DNA of 64,000 nt from Pleurocapsa minor HA4230-MV1 (GCA_019359095.1 JAHHHZ010000021.1:62001-126000); one strand, 5' to 3'; shown: positions 35,786-46,539, numbered from the stretch's first letter. Numbers and translations: made by a program. The notes: a model not told the origin generated them from the letters alone.

Positions 35786-36109
35786 ATGCTCGATTTTCTC
35801 AATCCTCTTTTAAATCGTCACCCAGAGCGTATTAAAGCTAATGTCGAAATCTATACTTGGGCAACTTGTCCTTTTTGTATTCGTGCCAAACTGCTGTTGT
35901 GGTGGAAGGGCGTTAATTTTACCGAATACAAGATAGATGGTAATAATGAAGCTAGAGATAATATGGCTCAACGTTCATCGGGTAGACGAACCGTACCGCA
36001 GATTTTTGTTAACGATCGCCATTTAGGTGGTTGCGATGACCTTTATGAACTAGATGGTCGAGGACAATTAGACGAATTATTGGTTCAATCCCCAAGCTTG
36101 GTTGAATAA
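35786..36109 (+). CDS. grxC: Glutaredoxin 3
   Basis: This 107-residue dithiol glutaredoxin reduces disulfides with glutathione. The redox site is C28-PF-C31 (ATCPFCIRAK), and the glutathione-binding parts are RRTVPQIFVNDRHLGGCDDLYEL. It has about 17 extra N-terminal residues compared with minimal GrxC, so an internal start is conceivable, although no ATG is placed better. The gene is single. Confidence 0.93.
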   Translation: MLDFLNPLLNRHPERIKANVEIYTWATCPFCIRAKLLLWWKGVNFTEYKIDGNNEARDNMAQRSSGRRTVPQIFVNDRHLGGCDDLYELDGRGQLDELLVQSPSLVE

Positions 36110-36174
36110 TTTTAGGCACTCCGCGCGTTTTGATTTATAGCGATTCTAGACAATGTTAGGACGTTTTTTTACTA

Positions 36175-36428
36175 AGAGGATGTCTGAGAACTCAATTCTG
36201 TTATGCTTAGACCCTAGCAGATCCCCCCTAGCCCACGGCAGTCGCTACAACGGAGGAAACCTCCGCAACGCGCTGCCTCCCCTCAACAAGGGGGGAATCG
36301 GAATCAAAGTCCCCCTTAACAAGGGGAGCCACTGCGGTCTTGGGGTCTCCCCAAGTAGAGCAAGTGGCATGGATTTAGGGGGATCTACCCACTGGAAACG
36401 TAGCAATTAGACTTTTCAGATATCCTCT
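36175..36428. mobile_element. 254-bp MITE-like element
   Basis: Terminal inverted repeats AGAGGATGTCTGAGAA (36175-36190) and, on the other strand from 36428, AGAGGATATCTGAAAA match at 14 of 16 positions. An inner inverted pair 'agatcccccctag' / 'tagggggatct' and several 'aacaagggg' units fill the centre. There is no transposase. Ends beginning AGAGGATxTCTGA resemble those of small non-autonomous cyanobacterial elements. Confidence 0.65.
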
Positions 36429-36429
36429 A

Positions 36430-36665
36430 AGATCTATATTGCCCTAAAGGACGACTTACTACCTACTACCTGTAAGAGCGAACGGCGACGCGAAGCTTAT
36501 ACTAAAGCATTTGCGAAGCTTATCCTTTAGGACTCGCTGACGCGAAGCTAACCCTTTAGGGTCGCATCGTCCGAAGGTGTATACCGCAAGGGTACTAACT
36601 CCGTGTCGCCCTTATGCGAAGCGGTACCCTTTAGGGTTAGGGAATCCTTTAGGACGTCCGCCCTT
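36430..36665. repeat. Dense cluster of 'ccctttaggg'-type short repeats
   Basis: At least seven copies of 'cctttagg' or 'cctaaagg' occur, interleaved with 'gacgcgaagct' and 'cgcatcgtccgaaggtgta'. The same pieces occur at 7152-7314, 18511-18560, 19031-19080, 21150-21250 and 21960-22065. Confidence 0.75.
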
Positions 36666-36685
36666 ACCTACTCACCGTTCATTGT

Positions 36686-38650
36686 TTAGCCTTGACGCAG
36701 TTGATCGAGGACGCTGAGGTCTTCCATCGTCGAAACATCGCCCACTAGCTCTTCTCCTGCTGCTAGATTACGCAAAAAACGACGAATAATTTTGCCAGAA
36801 CGGGTTTTGGGTAAAGCATCAGTAAAACGGATTTCGCCTGGGCGAGCGATCGCACCGATTTCTTTAACTACGTGCTGCTTTAGTTCTTGTTTCAATTCAT
36901 CACTAGAAGTATGAGTGCTATTGAGAATGACAAAAGCATAGACATCTTCTCCTTTAACTTCATCAGGACGAGATACTACCGCTGCTTCAGCTACCGCAGG
37001 ATGTGATACCAAGGCTGATTCTACTTCCATCGTACCTAAACGGTGTCCTGAGATATTCATCACGTCATCTACTCGACCCATAACCCAGAAGTAGCCATCT
37101 TCGTCTTTACGTGCGCCATCTCCTGCAAAATAGAGGTATTTACCATCTTTAGGCGGGATATGCTCCCAATAGGTGCGACGAAAGCGATCGTCGTCTTTAT
37201 AGACAGTACGCATCATACTCGGCCAAGGATGTTTAATGACTAAATAGCCTCCTTGGTTCTCGCCAACTGGATTCCCACCGAGATCTACCACATCTGCCAC
37301 AATACCAGGAAATGGTAGAGTCGCCGAACCTGGTTTGGTTGGTGTTGCTCCTGGTAAAGGAGTTAGCATAAAGCCCCCCGTCTCAGTTTGCCACCAAGTA
37401 TCGACAATCGGGCAACGTCCGCCCCCAATTACCTCGTGATACCAGATCCAGGCTTCGGGATTAATTGGCTCTCCTACCGTACCTAAAATACGTAGAGATG
37501 ATAAATCGCGACGATTTGGGTGTTCATCGCCCATTTTGATAAAGGCTCGAATAGCCGTAGGAGCAGTATAAAAGATAGTTACCTTGTATTTTTCTACCAC
37601 ATCCCAAAAGCAGCCAGGATTAGAAGGACGAGGTGCGCCTTCATACATTACCGTCGTTGCGCCGTTAGATAATGGGCCATAAACAATGTAACTGTGTCCT
37701 GTAATCCAGCCCACATCAGCAGTACACCAATAAATATCATCTTCTTTAATATCAAATGTCCACTTAAAGGTCATATGAGTATAAAGGTTATAGCCTCCCG
37801 TAGTGTGGACGACTCCTTTGGGTTTACCTGTTGTCCCACTGGTATAGAGAATAAATAACAAATCTTCGCTATCCATCTGTTCGGCGGGACAATTGCTACT
37901 AACTTGTGTCTTAAGGTCATGCCACCAATGATCGCGTCCTGGCTGCATCGCAATTTCTTGCTGGGTACGCTGCACCACTAAAACATTTTGCACACTAGGA
38001 ACATCAAGGGCGATCGCCCGATCTACCGCATCTTTGAGGGGGACGATCTTATCTTTGCGCCAGCCACCATCGGCAGTAATGACTAACTTCGCTTCCGCAT
38101 CCTGAAGACGAGATTTTAAGGCTTCGGCACTAAAACCACCAAATACTACACTGTGAGCAGCACCAATTCTGGCACAGGCTAACATAGCGATCGCCGCCTC
38201 GGGAATCATCGGCATATATATGCCCACGCGATCGCCTTTTTTAACTCCTAGCTGCTTGATTGCATTTGCCATCTGACATACTTCTTGATGCAGTTCAGCA
38301 TAGGTTAAAGTTCTGGAATCTCCAGGCTCTCCCTCCCAAATTAAAGCGGGTTTATCTCGGCGGTGGGTAGTTAAATGTCGATCTAGACAGTTATAGGAAA
38401 TATTGATTTTGCCGTTAACAAACCATTTAGCAAAAGGCGGTTGCCAATCTAAAGTTTTCCCCCATCTTTTAAACCAATGTAGTTCTTTCTCCGCGAGTTT
38501 TGCCCAAAAGCCAGCAGGATCTTTCGCTGCTAGATTGTAGAGTTTTTGATATTCTGTCATACTTCTGACCGCAGCATGAGCAGCAAACTCTGGTGGAGGA
38601 TTAAATACTCTTTTCTCTTGCAGGATTGATTCTATATTGCTTTCTATCAT
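36686..38650 (-). CDS. acs: Acetyl-CoA synthetase
   Basis: A 654-residue AMP-forming acetate-CoA ligase. Motifs include the P-loop [19 protein letters not shown] (about 270-288), the acetate-pocket region [24 protein letters not shown], and the C-terminal [15 protein letters not shown], whose lysine is the catalytic residue often controlled by acetylation. The length matches full Acs. It activates acetate for lipid or central metabolism. It is on the same strand as the FAAL gene upstream but 168 bases from it, so it is probably a separate unit. Confidence 0.97.
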   Translation of the reverse strand: MIESNIESILQEKRVFNPPPEFAAHAAVRSMTEYQKLYNLAAKDPAGFWAKLAEKELHWFKRWGKTLDWQPPFAKWFVNGKINISYNCLDRHLTTHRRDKPALIWEGEPGDSRTLTYAELHQEVCQMANAIKQLGVKKGDRVGIYMPMIPEAAIAMLACARIGAAHSVVFGGFSAEALKSRLQDAEAKLVITADGGWRKDKIVPLKDAVDRAIALDVPSVQNVLVVQRTQQEIAMQPGRDHWWHDLKTQVSSNCPAEQMDSEDLLFILYTSGTTGKPKGVVHTTGGYNLYTHMTFKWTFDIKEDDIYWCTADVGWITGHSYIVYGPLSNGATTVMYEGAPRPSNPGCFWDVVEKYKVTIFYTAPTAIRAFIKMGDEHPNRRDLSSLRILGTVGEPINPEAWIWYHEVIGGGRCPIVDTWWQTETGGFMLTPLPGATPTKPGSATLPFPGIVADVVDLGGNPVGENQGGYLVIKHPWPSMMRTVYKDDDRFRRTYWEHIPPKDGKYLYFAGDGARKDEDGYFWVMGRVDDVMNISGHRLGTMEVESALVSHPAVAEAAVVSRPDEVKGEDVYAFVILNSTHTSSDELKQELKQHVVKEIGAIARPGEIRFTDALPKTRSGKIIRRFLRNLAAGEELVGDVSTMEDLSVLDQLRQG

Positions 38651-38818
38651 AATTACTTTTAACCACAGAGCTGTTCTACAGTTATTTGTAACGCCGATTT
38701 TGCCAGATTAATTTTAATATTTACAAAGTTGAGCAATATTGGTTAATTATTACAGCTATTTTGGGGAATAAGATGAAATATTTTGTAGAGTGTCATCGAA
38801 GAATAGCTTATAAATACT

Positions 38819-40597
38819 CTATACGGGTAGACCTTCTATAAGATGATCCAGAAAATCTGCACGGCACATATGACGCTGAATTTTACCACTAGAAGTTTTT
38901 GGTAAACTGCCTGGCTTCAGTAACAGAGTAGTATGCACATGGAGGTCGTGATTTTTAGCTATTTCCCGTCGAATCGATTGGGTTAGTTCTTTGACTGTCA
39001 TAATTTCTGACGAGGTAGTTTTACTGTTAGATTTAGTTCTAGTCCGATTACTACTCCAGTATTTCCGTTCTACTTCAGCTAAGATGACCAGCTTTTCTTC
39101 ACCTTCTAGATCTACAGAGAAGCTGGCAACACAACTTGGTCTAATCCAAGCACTAGTTTCTTGCACTGTCTTTTCAAGATCTTGGGGATAATGATTACGT
39201 CCTTTAATCACGATCATATCTTTAAGACGACCTGTAAAAAATAGCTCTCCCTGGTCGATAAAGCCTAAGTCACCTGTCCTGAGATAAGGGCCTTCCCCAG
39301 TATCCTGAAGATAAGCACCAAAAGTAGCTGTGGTAATCTCTGGTTGTCGCCAATATCCTTGGGCAATACTCGCACCAGATACCCAAATTTCACCAACTTC
39401 TCCAGGTGGACAGCTAGCCAAGGTTTCAGGATTAGCGATCGCCAATTGTTGATCTGTTAAACTTTGACCACAGCTAACTAAAGTGTGGGGATGAGTTTCA
39501 TTGATGTCGGCGAGGACAATTTTATTTTGTTCTAAAGCTTTACCCTGAACAGTCTTGGTTACAATAGCTGAATTTTTGGAACCCCCAGAAATAATTAAGG
39601 TTGCCTCTGCCATGCCGTAACAAGGGTAGAAAGCATCATAGTTAAATCCATAAGGAGCAAAAGTTTCAGCAAACTTAGTTAAAGTCTCGTGATTGATTGG
39701 TTCAGCACCGTTAAATGCTACTTGCCAAGTACTGAGATCCAAGCCTCGCAACTGTTCTGGCTTAAATTTACGCACGCAGAGATCATAGGCAAAATTTGGG
39801 CCACCGCTAGTAGTTGCACCATCCCTGGCGATCGCCTTAAGCCAGCGCAGGGGATTTTGTAAAAACATCAAGGGGGACATGAGAGTAACGGGAAAATCGC
39901 CAAATAAAGGTTGGAGTACGCCACCGATCAAACCCATATCATGATAGGGAGGTAGCCAAATTACGCCCTTACTTTGGGGTGAGTGGCGAAAGCAGTTATG
40001 AATCGCTTCTAAGTTGTGGAGTAAATTTTGATAGGCAATCTTGACTCCTTTCGGTTCTGCGGTTGAACCAGACGTATATTGGAGAAAGGCAATATCTTCG
40101 GTGGAGAGGTGAGGTTTTTGCCATTGTGCTGCTGTATTCTCATCAATTGAATCTGTGGTGATCCAGCCTAGATTCTGTAATTCTGTAGTGCTGTCTAATT
40201 GACGCTCCAAGCTTTGTAGAGTCTCTTTGTTAGTTAAAGCAAGATTAGTCTGGGCGTTGTTTAAAATGTTGTGAATGCGGTTTAAAGAGCGATTGGGGCG
40301 GGGAGGATAAGCAGGAATGGCAATCACCCCAGCATAGAGGCAGCCAAAAAAAGCAGTGATGTAATCTAGTCCTGCGGGAAATAATAATAAAACCCGATCT
40401 TGAGGGGAACATACAGACTGTAGGTAGGCAGCGATCGCCTGAGCTTTTTGCTCCAGCTGTCCATAAGTTAGACTAACTGATTGTGTTTCTCCATCCAGCA
40501 GAAAATTGTATATTACCTGCTGAGGCTGCTCCATCGCCCTTGTCTGAAGTATATCGACTAAGGTTACTGCTTTAATCTTATTTTTTAAACCACTCAT
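38819..40597 (-). CDS. Fatty acyl-AMP ligase (FAAL), stand-alone
   Basis: A 592-residue adenylate-forming enzyme of the FAAL type, which makes acyl-AMP for loading onto an acyl carrier protein and does not form acyl-CoA. The P-loop is QYTSGSTAEPKGVKIAY; FAAL-typical parts are WLPPYHDMGLIGGVLQPLFGDFPVTLMSPLMFLQNPLRWL and PCYGMAEATLIISGG. An insert of about 20-30 residues follows near 345-375 (AIVTKTVQGKALEQN), where FAALs differ from CoA ligases. No acyl carrier protein, PKS or alkene-synthase module lies beside it, so its acceptor is encoded elsewhere. Confidence 0.88.
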   Translation of the reverse strand: MSGLKNKIKAVTLVDILQTRAMEQPQQVIYNFLLDGETQSVSLTYGQLEQKAQAIAAYLQSVCSPQDRVLLLFPAGLDYITAFFGCLYAGVIAIPAYPPRPNRSLNRIHNILNNAQTNLALTNKETLQSLERQLDSTTELQNLGWITTDSIDENTAAQWQKPHLSTEDIAFLQYTSGSTAEPKGVKIAYQNLLHNLEAIHNCFRHSPQSKGVIWLPPYHDMGLIGGVLQPLFGDFPVTLMSPLMFLQNPLRWLKAIARDGATTSGGPNFAYDLCVRKFKPEQLRGLDLSTWQVAFNGAEPINHETLTKFAETFAPYGFNYDAFYPCYGMAEATLIISGGSKNSAIVTKTVQGKALEQNKIVLADINETHPHTLVSCGQSLTDQQLAIANPETLASCPPGEVGEIWVSGASIAQGYWRQPEITTATFGAYLQDTGEGPYLRTGDLGFIDQGELFFTGRLKDMIVIKGRNHYPQDLEKTVQETSAWIRPSCVASFSVDLEGEEKLVILAEVERKYWSSNRTRTKSNSKTTSSEIMTVKELTQSIRREIAKNHDLHVHTTLLLKPGSLPKTSSGKIQRHMCRADFLDHLIEGLPV

Positions 40598-40805
40598 TCA
40601 CATTACGGATTGTTAAAATCGATTTACACCATATCTTATAATTGAGAATTGCAGTAGGAACTAGGGCATAATCTTGGTCTAAAGTAATTAAATTCCCCCA
40701 CAGCTTACAATAACCAAGGTTATATCCGAGTATTAATGTGACACCTTGAGAATAGTCCTCTTGGATGGATAATAAAAGAGATAACTTAAAGTCAGCGCAG
40801 ATTTT

Positions 40806-41984
40806 ATGATCAGTTTGCCAGAATTTTCTAATTCTCGAAAGTTACAGGAGATTCTGCTGACCCAAATTAAAAGCTCTTCGCCACAGCAAATTACTTTTGC
40901 TCAGTATATGGCTTTAGCTTTATATCACCAGCAGTATGGCTACTATACGGCAAGGGTTAGCATTGGTTCTCAGGGGGATTTTTTTACTGCTTCTTCTTTG
41001 GGTTCAGATTTTGGTCAATTGTTAGCAGTGCAACTAATGCAAATGTGGCACAATCTAGGCTGTCCCAATCCTTTCTCTGTAGTGGAAATGGGTGCAGGAA
41101 ATGGCGAATTAGCACAAGATATTTTACATTATTTTCAGGGTACTGAGCATCAGTCTTTCTTAAAGGCTTTGAAATATATTATTATTGAGCGATCGCCAAG
41201 CTTAATTAAACAGCAGCAAGAACGACTTAAATCTTGGCATGAGTTTGATCTGACGTGGAAGAATTGGCCCGATCTAGCGACCGAAAGTATTGAAGGCTGT
41301 TTTTTCTCGAATGAGCTGGTTGATGCCTTTCCCGTGCATTTGGTACAGAAGGAAGGACAAAAACTAAAAGAAGTGTATTTAAGTGTTCAAGATCGCGAAT
41401 TAACCGAAATTAGCGATCGCATCTCCACCGAAAAATTAACCCAGTACTTTGAGCGACTAGGTGTGGACTTGTCACAGCAGCAATATCCAGAAGGCTATCG
41501 CACGGAAGTTAATCTCCAGGCTTTAGATTGGCTCGAAACTGTTGCCAGCAAGCTGAAACGGGGCTATGTATTAACTATTGACTATGGCTATAACGCCGAG
41601 AAATATTACCTTCCCTCACGCGATCGGGGAACTCTACAGTGCTATTATCAACACCGTCGTCACAATAATCCTTACGCTAATTTGGGCTATCAGGATATTA
41701 CTGCTCACGTTAATTTTACCGCCTTAGAACTTTATGGGGAACTATATAATCTGCATAAGATCGGCTTCACTCAACAAGGACTGTTCTTAATGGCTTTAGG
41801 CTTGGGCGATCGCCTTAATGAATTATCCAGCGGTCAATTTAGTATTTCTGAAATATTCAAACGTCGCGATGCTTTGCATCAGCTAATCGATCCTACAGGC
41901 TTGGGAGGATATGGGGTATTAATCCAAGGCAAAAATCTAACCGAATCAGAGTCTCTTCAAGGTTTTACCGTACCAGATTATTAG
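40806..41984 (+). CDS. MidA/NDUFAF7-family SAM-dependent methyltransferase
   Basis: A 392-residue protein of the DUF185/MidA family. The family start ITFAQYMALALYHQQYGYYT is followed by GDFFTASSLGSDFGQLLAVQLMQMW, the SAM site VVEMGAGNGELAQDIL (about 96-111), FSNELVDAFPVHLV and the later VLTIDYGYNAEKYYLPSRDRGTLQCYYQHRRHNNPYANLGYQDITAHVNFTAL-type block. The mitochondrial relative methylates an arginine of complex I, and a role in NDH-1 assembly is thus possible, but unproved in cyanobacteria. Confidence 0.9.
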   Translation: MISLPEFSNSRKLQEILLTQIKSSSPQQITFAQYMALALYHQQYGYYTARVSIGSQGDFFTASSLGSDFGQLLAVQLMQMWHNLGCPNPFSVVEMGAGNGELAQDILHYFQGTEHQSFLKALKYIIIERSPSLIKQQQERLKSWHEFDLTWKNWPDLATESIEGCFFSNELVDAFPVHLVQKEGQKLKEVYLSVQDRELTEISDRISTEKLTQYFERLGVDLSQQQYPEGYRTEVNLQALDWLETVASKLKRGYVLTIDYGYNAEKYYLPSRDRGTLQCYYQHRRHNNPYANLGYQDITAHVNFTALELYGELYNLHKIGFTQQGLFLMALGLGDRLNELSSGQFSISEIFKRRDALHQLIDPTGLGGYGVLIQGKNLTESESLQGFTVPDY

Positions 41985-42010
41985 TCTAGAGTTTGTTGAC
42001 AGGAACAAAA

Positions 42011-42050
42011 GGCGATCGCCATCATAGATCGGTATGAAATGGCGATCGCC
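42011..42050. terminator. HIP1-based inverted repeat between convergent genes
   Basis: GGCGATCGCCAT (42011-42022) and ATGGCGATCGCC (42039-42050) are perfect 12-bp inverted repeats with a 16-base loop. Placed between the methyltransferase and amt, which converge, they could stop transcription from both sides, though no T tract follows. Confidence 0.5.
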
Positions 42051-42102
42051 AGAAGCAAAATTATATTTAATTTAATGAATTAATGAATATTTTAGATCTA
42101 GA

Positions 42103-43542
42103 TTAAAATTCAGAAGTTTCAGCTGAACTCATGCCAGTAGGAATCCCTGCACCACCAGATAACACATCAGCTTCTTTAACAAAGCCACTGTATGCTTCCA
42201 TACCATGTTCGCTGATATCTAAACCTCTTCTTTCATCTTCTTCATCTACCCTCAGACCAATAGTGAATTTAAGGATACTCCAAACAATTACACTAAAAGC
42301 GATACTAAATGCAGCGACGGCCAGGACACCAATTAGTTGAGTAACGATATTGTGTTCTGGATTAGTACTAAAAATACCTACTGCCAAAGTTCCCCAGATA
42401 CCACATACTAAGTGAACAGAAGTCGCACCTACAGGATCGTCAATTTTGATACTATCAAAGAAACCAACAGCAAAAACTACAATCACACCAGCGATTAAGC
42501 CAATAATGATAGCGGATAAATAGCTAACATCTGCACAACCAGCAGTAATACCAACTAAACCAGCTAAAATACCATTAATGATCATGGACAAGTCAGGCTT
42601 ACCATCTTTGAGCCAAGATGTTAATGTAGATGCTGCCCCACCTGCTGCTGCTGCTAAGTTAGTCGTAACCGCAATGTAAGGAACATTAGCTGTAGCTGCA
42701 AGTTCAGAGCCAGGGTTAAACCCAAACCAGCCAACCCACAAGATTAAACATCCTAGAGTAGCAAAGCCCATGTTGTGACCAGGAATAGCATTAATTCTCC
42801 CGTTTTGGTATTTACCCAGTCTAGGGCCTAGCATAGCTGCACCAACTAAAGCTGCCCACCCTCCAACAGAGTGAACTACCGTCGAACCTGCAAAATCTCT
42901 AAAGCCCATTTCGGCTAGCCAACCGCCATCCCAAATCCAGTGGCCAGTAACCGAATAGGAAATAGCTACTAGTAAGGTGCTGAAAATTAGGAAGGCACCA
43001 AAATGGATTCTTTCTGCTACTGCACCAGAGACAATCGTTGCTGCGGTTGCGGCAAAAGCAACTTGGAATAAAAAGTTAATTGCTTCTGGTACAGCTGCTG
43101 GATAGCCATCGTTGCCATAAGGAGCAGGATCGCCACTAAAAAAGAAACCTTGTAATCCAATAAAGGGATTTCCCTCACCATACATAAAAGCATAGCCAAC
43201 TGCCCAGTAGGCTAAAGTGGCGACGGCAAAAACAATTAAATTTTTAGCTAGAACATTAACCGCGTTTTTTTGACGACAAAATCCTGCTTCTACCATCGCA
43301 AATCCAGCATTCATGGAAATGACGAGAATCGAGCAAAATAAGAGAAATATTGTATTTACAACAACTGTTAATTCTTCTAAGCTTTGTGGGGCTTCAAGTC
43401 CCTGCGCTGTAGCTGCTGTATTCCAAATTACGACAATTATTGCCGCCAAAGGAATGCACAAAAGCCAGGAAAAAGAGAACGATTTAAAGACTGTTCTTAA
43501 AGGTCTTGGAAGCAAGTTTCCAACTTGTGTTCCTTTATTCAT
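42103..43542 (-). CDS. amt: Ammonium transporter Amt
   Basis: A 479-residue Amt/Mep/Rh-family channel with about eleven membrane helices plus a leading hydrophobic signal-like helix (about 20-45). Typical parts are [44 protein letters not shown] (the pore histidine region), [25 protein letters not shown] and the second pore histidine in [21 protein letters not shown]. It brings ammonium or methylammonium into the cell. Its upstream region contains a perfect GTA-N8-TAC NtcA-type palindrome, in keeping with induction by nitrogen limitation. Confidence 0.95.
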   Translation of the reverse strand: MNKGTQVGNLLPRPLRTVFKSFSFSWLLCIPLAAIIVVIWNTAATAQGLEAPQSLEELTVVVNTIFLLFCSILVISMNAGFAMVEAGFCRQKNAVNVLAKNLIVFAVATLAYWAVGYAFMYGEGNPFIGLQGFFFSGDPAPYGNDGYPAAVPEAINFLFQVAFAATAATIVSGAVAERIHFGAFLIFSTLLVAISYSVTGHWIWDGGWLAEMGFRDFAGSTVVHSVGGWAALVGAAMLGPRLGKYQNGRINAIPGHNMGFATLGCLILWVGWFGFNPGSELAATANVPYIAVTTNLAAAAGGAASTLTSWLKDGKPDLSMIINGILAGLVGITAGCADVSYLSAIIIGLIAGVIVVFAVGFFDSIKIDDPVGATSVHLVCGIWGTLAVGIFSTNPEHNIVTQLIGVLAVAAFSIAFSVIVWSILKFTIGLRVDEEDERRGLDISEHGMEAYSGFVKEADVLSGGAGIPTGMSSAETSEF

Positions 43543-43704
43543 AGTAGTTCTTTAACTTGAGTGTTTTTTTAGTTGTTAGATGTTGTTAGATAATTTGAAG
43601 TCCCTTGAGTCAGACTCTAAATTAATTCAAAAAAATATAGCTAGCCTATAGTCAAATGGCAAACTTAATTCTACCTAGTCTGCTTGGTTTTTTTATTTTT
43701 TGCC

Positions 43705-43718
43705 GTATTTTTAAATAC
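43705..43718 (-). promoter_or_regulatory. Candidate NtcA box upstream of amt
   Basis: GTATTTTTAAATAC fits GTA-N8-TAC and is nearly palindromic. It lies 163 bases upstream of the amt ATG. A TAN3T element is not at the usual 22-base spacing; the nearest, TAGAAT, is at 31. This makes it weaker than the glnN site. Confidence 0.5.
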
Positions 43719-43980
43719 AATTTTTAATCACACATAACTGTATAATTGAGAGCTATTTTATTGGGCGCAATCAAGACTAATATAAGATTACTTTAGACCT
43801 AATTACCTGGTGTTGAGCATCGGGAAAACATAATAATTAGCAATAAATTATGTGTCGAAAGTATATACTTATTGTAATCTTTACCAAAAACCATACAGTA
43901 TTTTTAACTTTAGCAAACATTCTTGGCTTAAACTTTTGATTAGACAAAAAGCTAGAGCAAATAATAATTAAGCAACACTA

Positions 43981-44007
43981 AAAAAGGCCGTAGATAATAC
44001 TACGACC
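43981..44007 (-). terminator. Rho-independent terminator of glnN
   Basis: Read on the minus strand, GGTCGTAG (44007-44000) pairs with CTACGGCC (43993-43986) with one G-T pair and a 6-base loop, and runs into TTTTT. It lies 46 bases past the glnN stop. Confidence 0.85.
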
Positions 44008-44052
44008 TCCTGAAATATATTCAAGCTTAAAAAGCTGAGGGAATGCTATTTA

Positions 44053-46227
44053 TTATTTGATAAACAACATCTCTTGATAAGTTGGAAGAGGCCAAAGATC
44101 GTCAGCAACTTCGGCTTCTAGAGCATCGACATCGGTTCTAACATCATCCATCAAAGAACGAAGAGTACTAGAAGAATACTTCATATGTTCTTCTATGCTG
44201 CCAAAATCTTCTTTAGCCAAAGCTGAAGCCAACTTAGATACTTTTGTAGTTAAAGAATTAGTCAACTCAACAACTGTCTTGATATTATCCTGATTGAGGT
44301 TAATGCCCATCTCCTCTAAACCAGCAACGGTGGCAGCAATATCTGCCAAATGGCGCATAGCAGCAGGATAAATCGCTGTTTTTGCCATGTCGATGACTAA
44401 CTTGGCTTCAACTTCAATTGAGAGAACATACTGCTCGGCATAAACTTCAAAACGGCTTTCAAGCTCTACAGGAGAAAGAACTCCAGTTTTTTCAAACAGC
44501 TCCTCGATATATTTTTCTTTCAGTACGGGTAAAGCTTCAGCTGAAGTAGGCAGGTTAGCTAAACCCCTTTCTTTCACCGCCATTTTATGCCATTCAGCGG
44601 AATAACCGTCACCACCAAAGATTACGGCACTATGTTTCTGCATTACTTCTTTGATGACTGAAACCACAGCATCATTAAGCTTGGTTCCTTTAGCCAGTTC
44701 GCCTTCTAAAAGATCGCCGATCGCAGTTAGAGAATCTGCCAACATGGTATTGAGGGCAATCAATGGGCCAGAAACCGATTGACTCGCACCTACCGCACGA
44801 AACTCAAAGCGATTTCCTGTAAAGGCAAAAGGAGAAGTTCGATTGCGATCGCCTGCATCCTTAGATAGGGGAGGTAAGGTATCTACGCCAAAATTCATCT
44901 TGCCACTTTGAATATATTGGCCGTCGAGTTCTCCCGCAGCAATTTTATTAAATACTTCTTCTAGCTGAGAACCCAGATAGACCGACATAATCGCAGGAGG
45001 AGCTTCGTTAGCGCCCAAACGGTGATCGTTACTGGCGTTAGCAATTACCGCCCGCATTAAAGGCCCGTATTTGTGTACTCCACGAATTACCGCAGCACAA
45101 AAAACTAAAAACTGTAAATTTTCATGGGGAGTATCGCCAGGATCGAGTAGATTGCCCTGAGTTGAATTACCCACAGACCAGTTGACATGCTTACCAGAGC
45201 CGTTGATGCCTGCAAAGGGTTTTTCGTGTAGCAGACAGACAAAGCCGTGTTTTTTCGCAGTTTGACGCAATAAAGTCATCGTTAACTGCTGATGGTCGGA
45301 GGCAACGTTAGCTGCTTCAAAGAAGGGTGCAATCTCAAACTGACCAGGAGCTACTTCGTTATGTCTAGTTTTAGCAGGAATACCTAAACGGTACATTTTC
45401 TTTTCCACATCCTGCATAAAAACCTGAACCCGCTCGGGAATTGCACCAAAGTAATGGTCATCAAACTGTTGACCCTTAGCTGGAGGTTTCCCAAATAAAG
45501 TTCTACCAGCTAACAATAAGTCGGGACGACTATTAGCAAAGAGAGAATCCACTAGAAAGTATTCTTGTTCGGCACCGCAGCTAGAATTTACGGGAGCTAC
45601 ATCGGTATCACCTAGCATCTTCAAAACCCTAGTTGCTGCCTTGTTCATTGCTCCAATCGAGCGTAACAGAGGAGTTTTTTTATCTAATGCTTCTCCAGTC
45701 CAAGAAACAAAGATTGTCGGGATACAAAGAGTTACCCCGTTGTCTGTTTCCATTAAATAGGCAGGACTAGTTACATCCCAGGCAGTATAACCTCTGGCTT
45801 CAAAAGTGGAGCGGATACCACCATTAGGGAAAGATGAACCATCAGGCTCACCCTGAACCAAAAGCTTGCCCGCAAATTCGGCGATCGCACTGCCATCACT
45901 CTGAATCGAGATGAAACCATCATGCTTTTCGGCTGTGGCATTGGTCATGGGATAAAAAACGTGGGCATAATAGGACGCACCTCTAGAAAGAGCCCAATCT
46001 TTCATCGCTGATGCCACAGTATCTGCAATCGAGACATCTAACTGTTCACCAGCTTCAATAGTTTTCTTTAAAGATTTAAATACTGCTTTTGGCAGGCATT
46101 GCTTCATTTTATTGAGGCTAAAAACATCTACTGCCCAAAGAGCTTCTAAACGAGATGGGGGGCCAACAGGAATTGGTTCGCGATCGATGATTTGATAAAT
46201 TGCTTGTGTGCGAGATTCGTATCCCAT
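44053..46227 (-). CDS. glnN: Glutamine synthetase type III
   Basis: A 724-residue GSIII enzyme, much longer than GlnA (about 470). It starts [21 protein letters not shown]; central catalytic parts are [60 protein letters not shown] and [26 protein letters not shown]. It makes glutamine from glutamate, ammonium and ATP. In cyanobacteria that carry it, glnN is known to be raised under nitrogen starvation through NtcA; here the promoter has the complete NtcA arrangement, and amt is its same-strand neighbour downstream. Confidence 0.97.
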   Translation of the reverse strand: MGYESRTQAIYQIIDREPIPVGPPSRLEALWAVDVFSLNKMKQCLPKAVFKSLKKTIEAGEQLDVSIADTVASAMKDWALSRGASYYAHVFYPMTNATAEKHDGFISIQSDGSAIAEFAGKLLVQGEPDGSSFPNGGIRSTFEARGYTAWDVTSPAYLMETDNGVTLCIPTIFVSWTGEALDKKTPLLRSIGAMNKAATRVLKMLGDTDVAPVNSSCGAEQEYFLVDSLFANSRPDLLLAGRTLFGKPPAKGQQFDDHYFGAIPERVQVFMQDVEKKMYRLGIPAKTRHNEVAPGQFEIAPFFEAANVASDHQQLTMTLLRQTAKKHGFVCLLHEKPFAGINGSGKHVNWSVGNSTQGNLLDPGDTPHENLQFLVFCAAVIRGVHKYGPLMRAVIANASNDHRLGANEAPPAIMSVYLGSQLEEVFNKIAAGELDGQYIQSGKMNFGVDTLPPLSKDAGDRNRTSPFAFTGNRFEFRAVGASQSVSGPLIALNTMLADSLTAIGDLLEGELAKGTKLNDAVVSVIKEVMQKHSAVIFGGDGYSAEWHKMAVKERGLANLPTSAEALPVLKEKYIEELFEKTGVLSPVELESRFEVYAEQYVLSIEVEAKLVIDMAKTAIYPAAMRHLADIAATVAGLEEMGINLNQDNIKTVVELTNSLTTKVSKLASALAKEDFGSIEEHMKYSSSTLRSLMDDVRTDVDALEAEVADDLWPLPTYQEMLFIK

Positions 46228-46269
46228 GACAGTTATATTTTTCTTACAAATAAATACTTAGTTGAATTG

Positions 46270-46311
46270 ATCGTACTTGGTCGCAATTTTGTAAAATGTA
46301 ACATTGGTTAC
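46270..46311 (-). promoter_or_regulatory. NtcA-activated promoter of glnN
   Basis: GTAACATTGGTTAC at 46298-46311 is a perfect GTA-N8-TAC site. Going toward glnN, exactly 22 bases separate it from TACGAT (46270-46275), which fits the TAN3T -10 box. This is the canonical class II NtcA promoter geometry, 43 bases from the glnN start codon. Confidence 0.85.
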
Positions 46312-46539
46312 ATAAATTTGTCACGTAATAGATTCAAAAAGCTATATATAAAATTGGTCGAGCGTTTAGTGATAACTTTTAGGCACTTCAGCTATTAAAA
46401 TCAATTGTCTCAGGCTATATTTGCACCAAAAGCTACCGAATATTTTAAGGCTGTGGAATCAAGCAAGATTAAGCTTTGTTTTAAATTTGCTCCACTGTCG
46501 AGGTAACGATAATCTAAGATGTCAAAATCTAAAGTAAAC

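Larger units (their letters stand above)
36110..36685. other. 576-bp repeat island between grxC and acs
   Basis: The whole stretch is repeats: the inverted-repeat element 36175-36428 and then a cluster of 'cctttaggg'/'ccctaaagg' units and 'gacgcgaagctta'-type pieces to about 36665. An open frame at 36153-36410 lies inside the element and is not a credible gene. Confidence 0.7.
43543..44052. other. 510-bp amt promoter region and glnN 3' region
   Basis: AT-rich; it holds the candidate NtcA box 43705-43718 for amt and the glnN terminator 43981-44007. No gene is supported. Confidence 0.6.

Noticed and set aside
36153-36410. 85-codon open frame between grxC and acs
   Set aside because: It lies within the inverted-repeat element 36175-36428 and translates repeat sequence; no protein-like composition.
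46192-46398. 68-codon open frame opposite the glnN start
   Set aside because: It overlaps the glnN 5' end and the NtcA promoter, and has no ribosome site or protein-like features.
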